From assembly GCA_964412845.1 (NCBI GenBank), contig CAYPQM010000071.1:1-33670 (forward strand): DNA of 33,670 bases, read 5' to 3'. Below the pieces are notes generated by a model. The model worked only from the letters and a program-made list of their open reading frames with translations, was not told the origin of the DNA and did not search any database. A program made the position numbers and the translations under genes. Shown piece after piece: positions 31,474 through 33,670 of the stretch. The stretch is from JAWWPY01 sp964412845. Lineage in GTDB: Bacteria > Actinomycetota > Actinomycetes > Streptosporangiales > Streptosporangiaceae. Positions within the stretch are counted from its first letter, which is position 1, and every line of letters starts with the position of its first letter.

Positions 31474-33138
31474 CTAGCAGCGGGACAAGGCCTCACGCAA
31501 CGGGTCCAGGCCCATGGCGCCCAGGCTGAGCGCCCTGGAGTGGAAGTCTTTGAGGCTGAAGGCACCTCCGGCCCTGGCTTTGGCTTCTTCCCTGGCCTGG
31601 AGCCAGACTCGTTCGCCGAGCTTGTAGGACGGGACCTGCCCAGGCCAGCCGAGGTAGCGGTGCAGTTCGAAGCGCAGCCGCTTCTCGTCCCAGCTGGAGT
31701 GGGCCCGCAGGAACTCCCAGGCGCTCCCGGCGTTCCAGTGTTCGCCCTCCCGCCAGCCGGTGCCCTTGGGGATCTCCAGCTCCAGATGCACTCCGATGTC
31801 CAGGGCCACGTTGGCGGCAGGCATCATCTGCATGTCGAGCATCCCGAGGTACGCCCCCGGGTCGTCGTCTAGGTATCCGAGCTCGCCCATGAGCCGCTCG
31901 GCATAGGTCGCCCAGCCCTCGCCGTAGCCCGAGACCCAGGACATCAGCCGCTGCCAGCGGTTCAGGTTCTCCCGCTCGGTCAGGGACTGCGAGATCTGCA
32001 GGTGGTGACCGGGAACACCCTCGTGGTAGACGGTCGTGACCTCCTTCCAGGTCGCGAAGCTGTCAAGACCCGACGGCACCGACCACCACATTCGCCCGGG
32101 CCGGGACCAGTCCTCGGATGGCTCGGAGTAGTAGATCCCTCCGTCGTCGACGGGAGCGATCATGGCCTCGATCCGCTGCGCGGGCTCCGGGATGTCGAAG
32201 TGTTTTCCGTGCAACTGCGAGATGGTGCGCTCAGCCAGTTCCTGCATCCAGGCGCGGAAGTTCTCCCGGCCCTCGATGCGCCGCGCCGGGTCCTTGTCCA
32301 GGATCGCGATGGCTTCCTCCCGGGTGGCGCCTGGCCGGATCAGGCTGCTGACTCGCGCTTGCTCGGCGCGCAGCCGGGCGATCTCCTCCCAGCTCCAGGC
32401 GTAGGCCTCCGCCAGGTCCACGGCGGCGCCGAGGAAGTACCTTGACGCCCGGGCGTAGACCTCCGGTCCGCAGGCGTCCTTCTCCCGGGCCAACGGCAGC
32501 AGCTCGCGGCGCAGGAAGCCGCCGAGCCTGGCCGTGGCGGCCGTCGCCTCGCGGGCGGCCGCGTCCAGTTCCCCGCGCAGCGAGTCCGGGACCCCGGTCA
32601 GCCGCTTTACCAGTCCGCCGTAGAACGAGTCCTCCGGCGTGGCCCAGGCGGCGCACTGCTTGGCGACCTCCTCGACCTGCAGCCGGGCCGGGGGCCTGCC
32701 GTTCCGGGCCGCACCGAGCAGGGTCTGCGAGAACTGGCGGTAGGCATCCGGCACCGCGGCCATGCGCTTGGCGACGGTGGCGGCGGCCTCCTCGCCCTCG
32801 GCGGGCATCAGATCGAAGAGCTCGCGGACATACTGCACCCAGCTATCAATCACGTTGAGGTCGCTGGTGGTGTCCCCGGCGTCATAGCGCTCCACGGCCA
32901 GGGCCAGCCGCTCCTGCATCGCGGCCCGTGCGGTCTGCTCGCGCAGCCCGGGTGCCTCGGCCGCATCGAGGGCCGCGAGGGTCGAGCGATCCAGCCCGGC
33001 CCGTTCGGCGAACCCGTCAGCACTCAGATCCGGCAGCTCATGGTCGTGTCCGGCGATCCCAGCGAAGGTGGCGAGGGCCGGGTCCAAGGCGGCCGCCCGC
33101 TCCACATAATCCTCGGCGATGCTGTCGATCGAACGCAT
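31474..33138 (-). CDS. DUF885 protein, predicted zinc metallopeptidase-like
   Basis: A 554-residue DUF885 protein without a signal peptide. The metal-site motif is 'TTVYHEGVPGHHLQ' (about residue 367-380; HExxxHH-like). The second conserved block is 'SWVSGYGEGWATYAERLMGELGY'. The C-terminal block is 'LHRYLGWPGQVPSYKLGERVWLQAREEAKAR'. Members are often predicted zinc peptidases or carboxypeptidase-like enzymes; activity is mostly inferred. The ATG giving MRSIDSIAEDY is chosen because the domain begins there. A TACGGT hexamer 7 bases before it fits a leaderless promoter. The frame is open 83 codons further but with non-protein-like composition. Confidence 0.9.
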   Translation of the reverse strand: MRSIDSIAEDYVERAAALDPALATFAGIAGHDHELPDLSADGFAERAGLDRSTLAALDAAEAPGLREQTARAAMQERLALAVERYDAGDTTSDLNVIDSWVQYVRELFDLMPAEGEEAAATVAKRMAAVPDAYRQFSQTLLGAARNGRPPARLQVEEVAKQCAAWATPEDSFYGGLVKRLTGVPDSLRGELDAAAREATAATARLGGFLRRELLPLAREKDACGPEVYARASRYFLGAAVDLAEAYAWSWEEIARLRAEQARVSSLIRPGATREEAIAILDKDPARRIEGRENFRAWMQELAERTISQLHGKHFDIPEPAQRIEAMIAPVDDGGIYYSEPSEDWSRPGRMWWSVPSGLDSFATWKEVTTVYHEGVPGHHLQISQSLTERENLNRWQRLMSWVSGYGEGWATYAERLMGELGYLDDDPGAYLGMLDMQMMPAANVALDIGVHLELEIPKGTGWREGEHWNAGSAWEFLRAHSSWDEKRLRFELHRYLGWPGQVPSYKLGERVWLQAREEAKARAGGAFSLKDFHSRALSLGAMGLDPLREALSRC

Positions 33139-33560
33139 ATCGAAGACCGTAGCCTGATACTCCTTCTCCCGAACAACCGTTTTCGCCTGATCCGCACTGA
33201 CTAGGAAGCGGAAGCCAGGTGCGCCGCAGTCACAGCAGACGACACCCAGCCCGCCAGCCTGGCCCCTGGCGGAACGGCTAGCGTGAACAACCACTGCTCT
33301 AAAAGGAGATGCAGTCCCGGGCGACGCCGACCACGAAGGGAAGGGCAAGCACACCCTGCACGCCCGGCGGGTCGCCGAAGCGGTCACGACTGACGGGCCC
33401 TCCCGCTCGTTTTCTCAGCCTTGCTCGGCTGCGCGTCAGATGAAAAACACGCAACTGTGCGACTGCTCGGGAGGCGGCCCCGGCCGCACCCGGGCGGCCG
33501 CCTGCCGCGGTGAGAAGCCCGCTCAGGGCGCCTGCCGCGCTGAAGACCAGGACGCCCGGC
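33139..33560. other. intergenic region
   Basis: It separates the start of the DUF885 gene from the end of a VOC gene read in the same direction. No gene is recognised. TACGGT on the minus strand (33146-33151) may be the -10 of a leaderless DUF885 transcript. An AAAAGGAG on the plus strand (about 33300-33307) is directly followed by an ATG without spacing and is not a credible start. Confidence 0.4.
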
Positions 33561-33670
33561 TCAGCCGCGGTCGTGGAGGGTCACCTGATAGCCGTCGGGG
33601 TCCGCGAACGTGAAAGTGCGGCCGAACGGCCCGTCGACGGGCGCTGAGACGATCGTCGTGCCGGCGGCGG
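33561..33670 (-). CDS. VOC (glyoxalase-like) protein, C-terminal part only
   Basis: The window edge cuts this gene. The visible 35 codons end in 'VDGPFGRTFTFADPDGYQVTLHDRG', the usual close of a glyoxalase/bleomycin-resistance-type VOC domain, where a metal-binding Glu is often replaced, as here by Gln. Nothing can be said about its N-terminus. Confidence 0.75.
   Translation of the reverse strand, partial: AAGTTIVSAPVDGPFGRTFTFADPDGYQVTLHDRG

Overview
The window is high-G+C DNA from an actinomycete. The gene content fits a filamentous relative of Streptomyces or Streptosporangiales: a conservon-type histidine kinase with a DUF742 partner, DUF397 and DUF1707 proteins, a GPP34 protein, a SigX5-like ECF sigma factor, a PadR regulator with its HAAS-type membrane partner, and several leaderless or GTG/TTG starts. 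Assignment below that level is inference. No rRNA, intact tRNA, CRISPR array or replication origin was seen.

Left part (1-9.7 kb). A small lipoprotein gene (minus strand) is followed by a plus-strand detoxification-like set: a fused ArsR-SRPBCC regulator, a 14-helix DHA2-type MFS pump and a DUF899 thioredoxin-like protein. The regulator's promoter carries two matched ATGCAG-N8-CTGCAT palindromes. Next come, on the minus strand, a nitrate-sensor-type histidine kinase and a DUF742 protein. This looks like a cut-down conservon without its roadblock and GTPase members. A spermidine-synthase-like protein with a pentapeptide-repeat insertion reads away from the kinase.

Middle part (9.7-18 kb). A minus-strand pair encodes a DUF427 protein and a sacsin-like GHKL ATPase. 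It is followed by an HxlR regulator, a small membrane protein, a PadR/membrane-protein pair with a 4-bp overlap, an orphan DUF397 protein and a seven-helix membrane protein of unknown role.

Right part (18-33.7 kb). A tRNA 3'-end fragment at 18.02-18.06 kb looks like one arm of a tRNA-targeted integration. To its right lie a formylglycine-generating enzyme and a Tat-exported sulfatase, divergently arranged and very probably enzyme and substrate. Further right are intact genes: a VOC protein, an SSS symporter with a small membrane protein and a universal stress protein, a SigX5-like sigma factor, a RibD-like reductase, GPP34, an APH-type kinase and a DUF885 protein. They alternate with gene debris: a lone PEP-utiliser swivelling domain, a truncated DUF1707 gene, a possible nuclease tail, a transposase core piece, an SDR tail and an orphan DUF6262 protein. 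This mix suggests repeated insertion and decay. The window ends inside a VOC gene.
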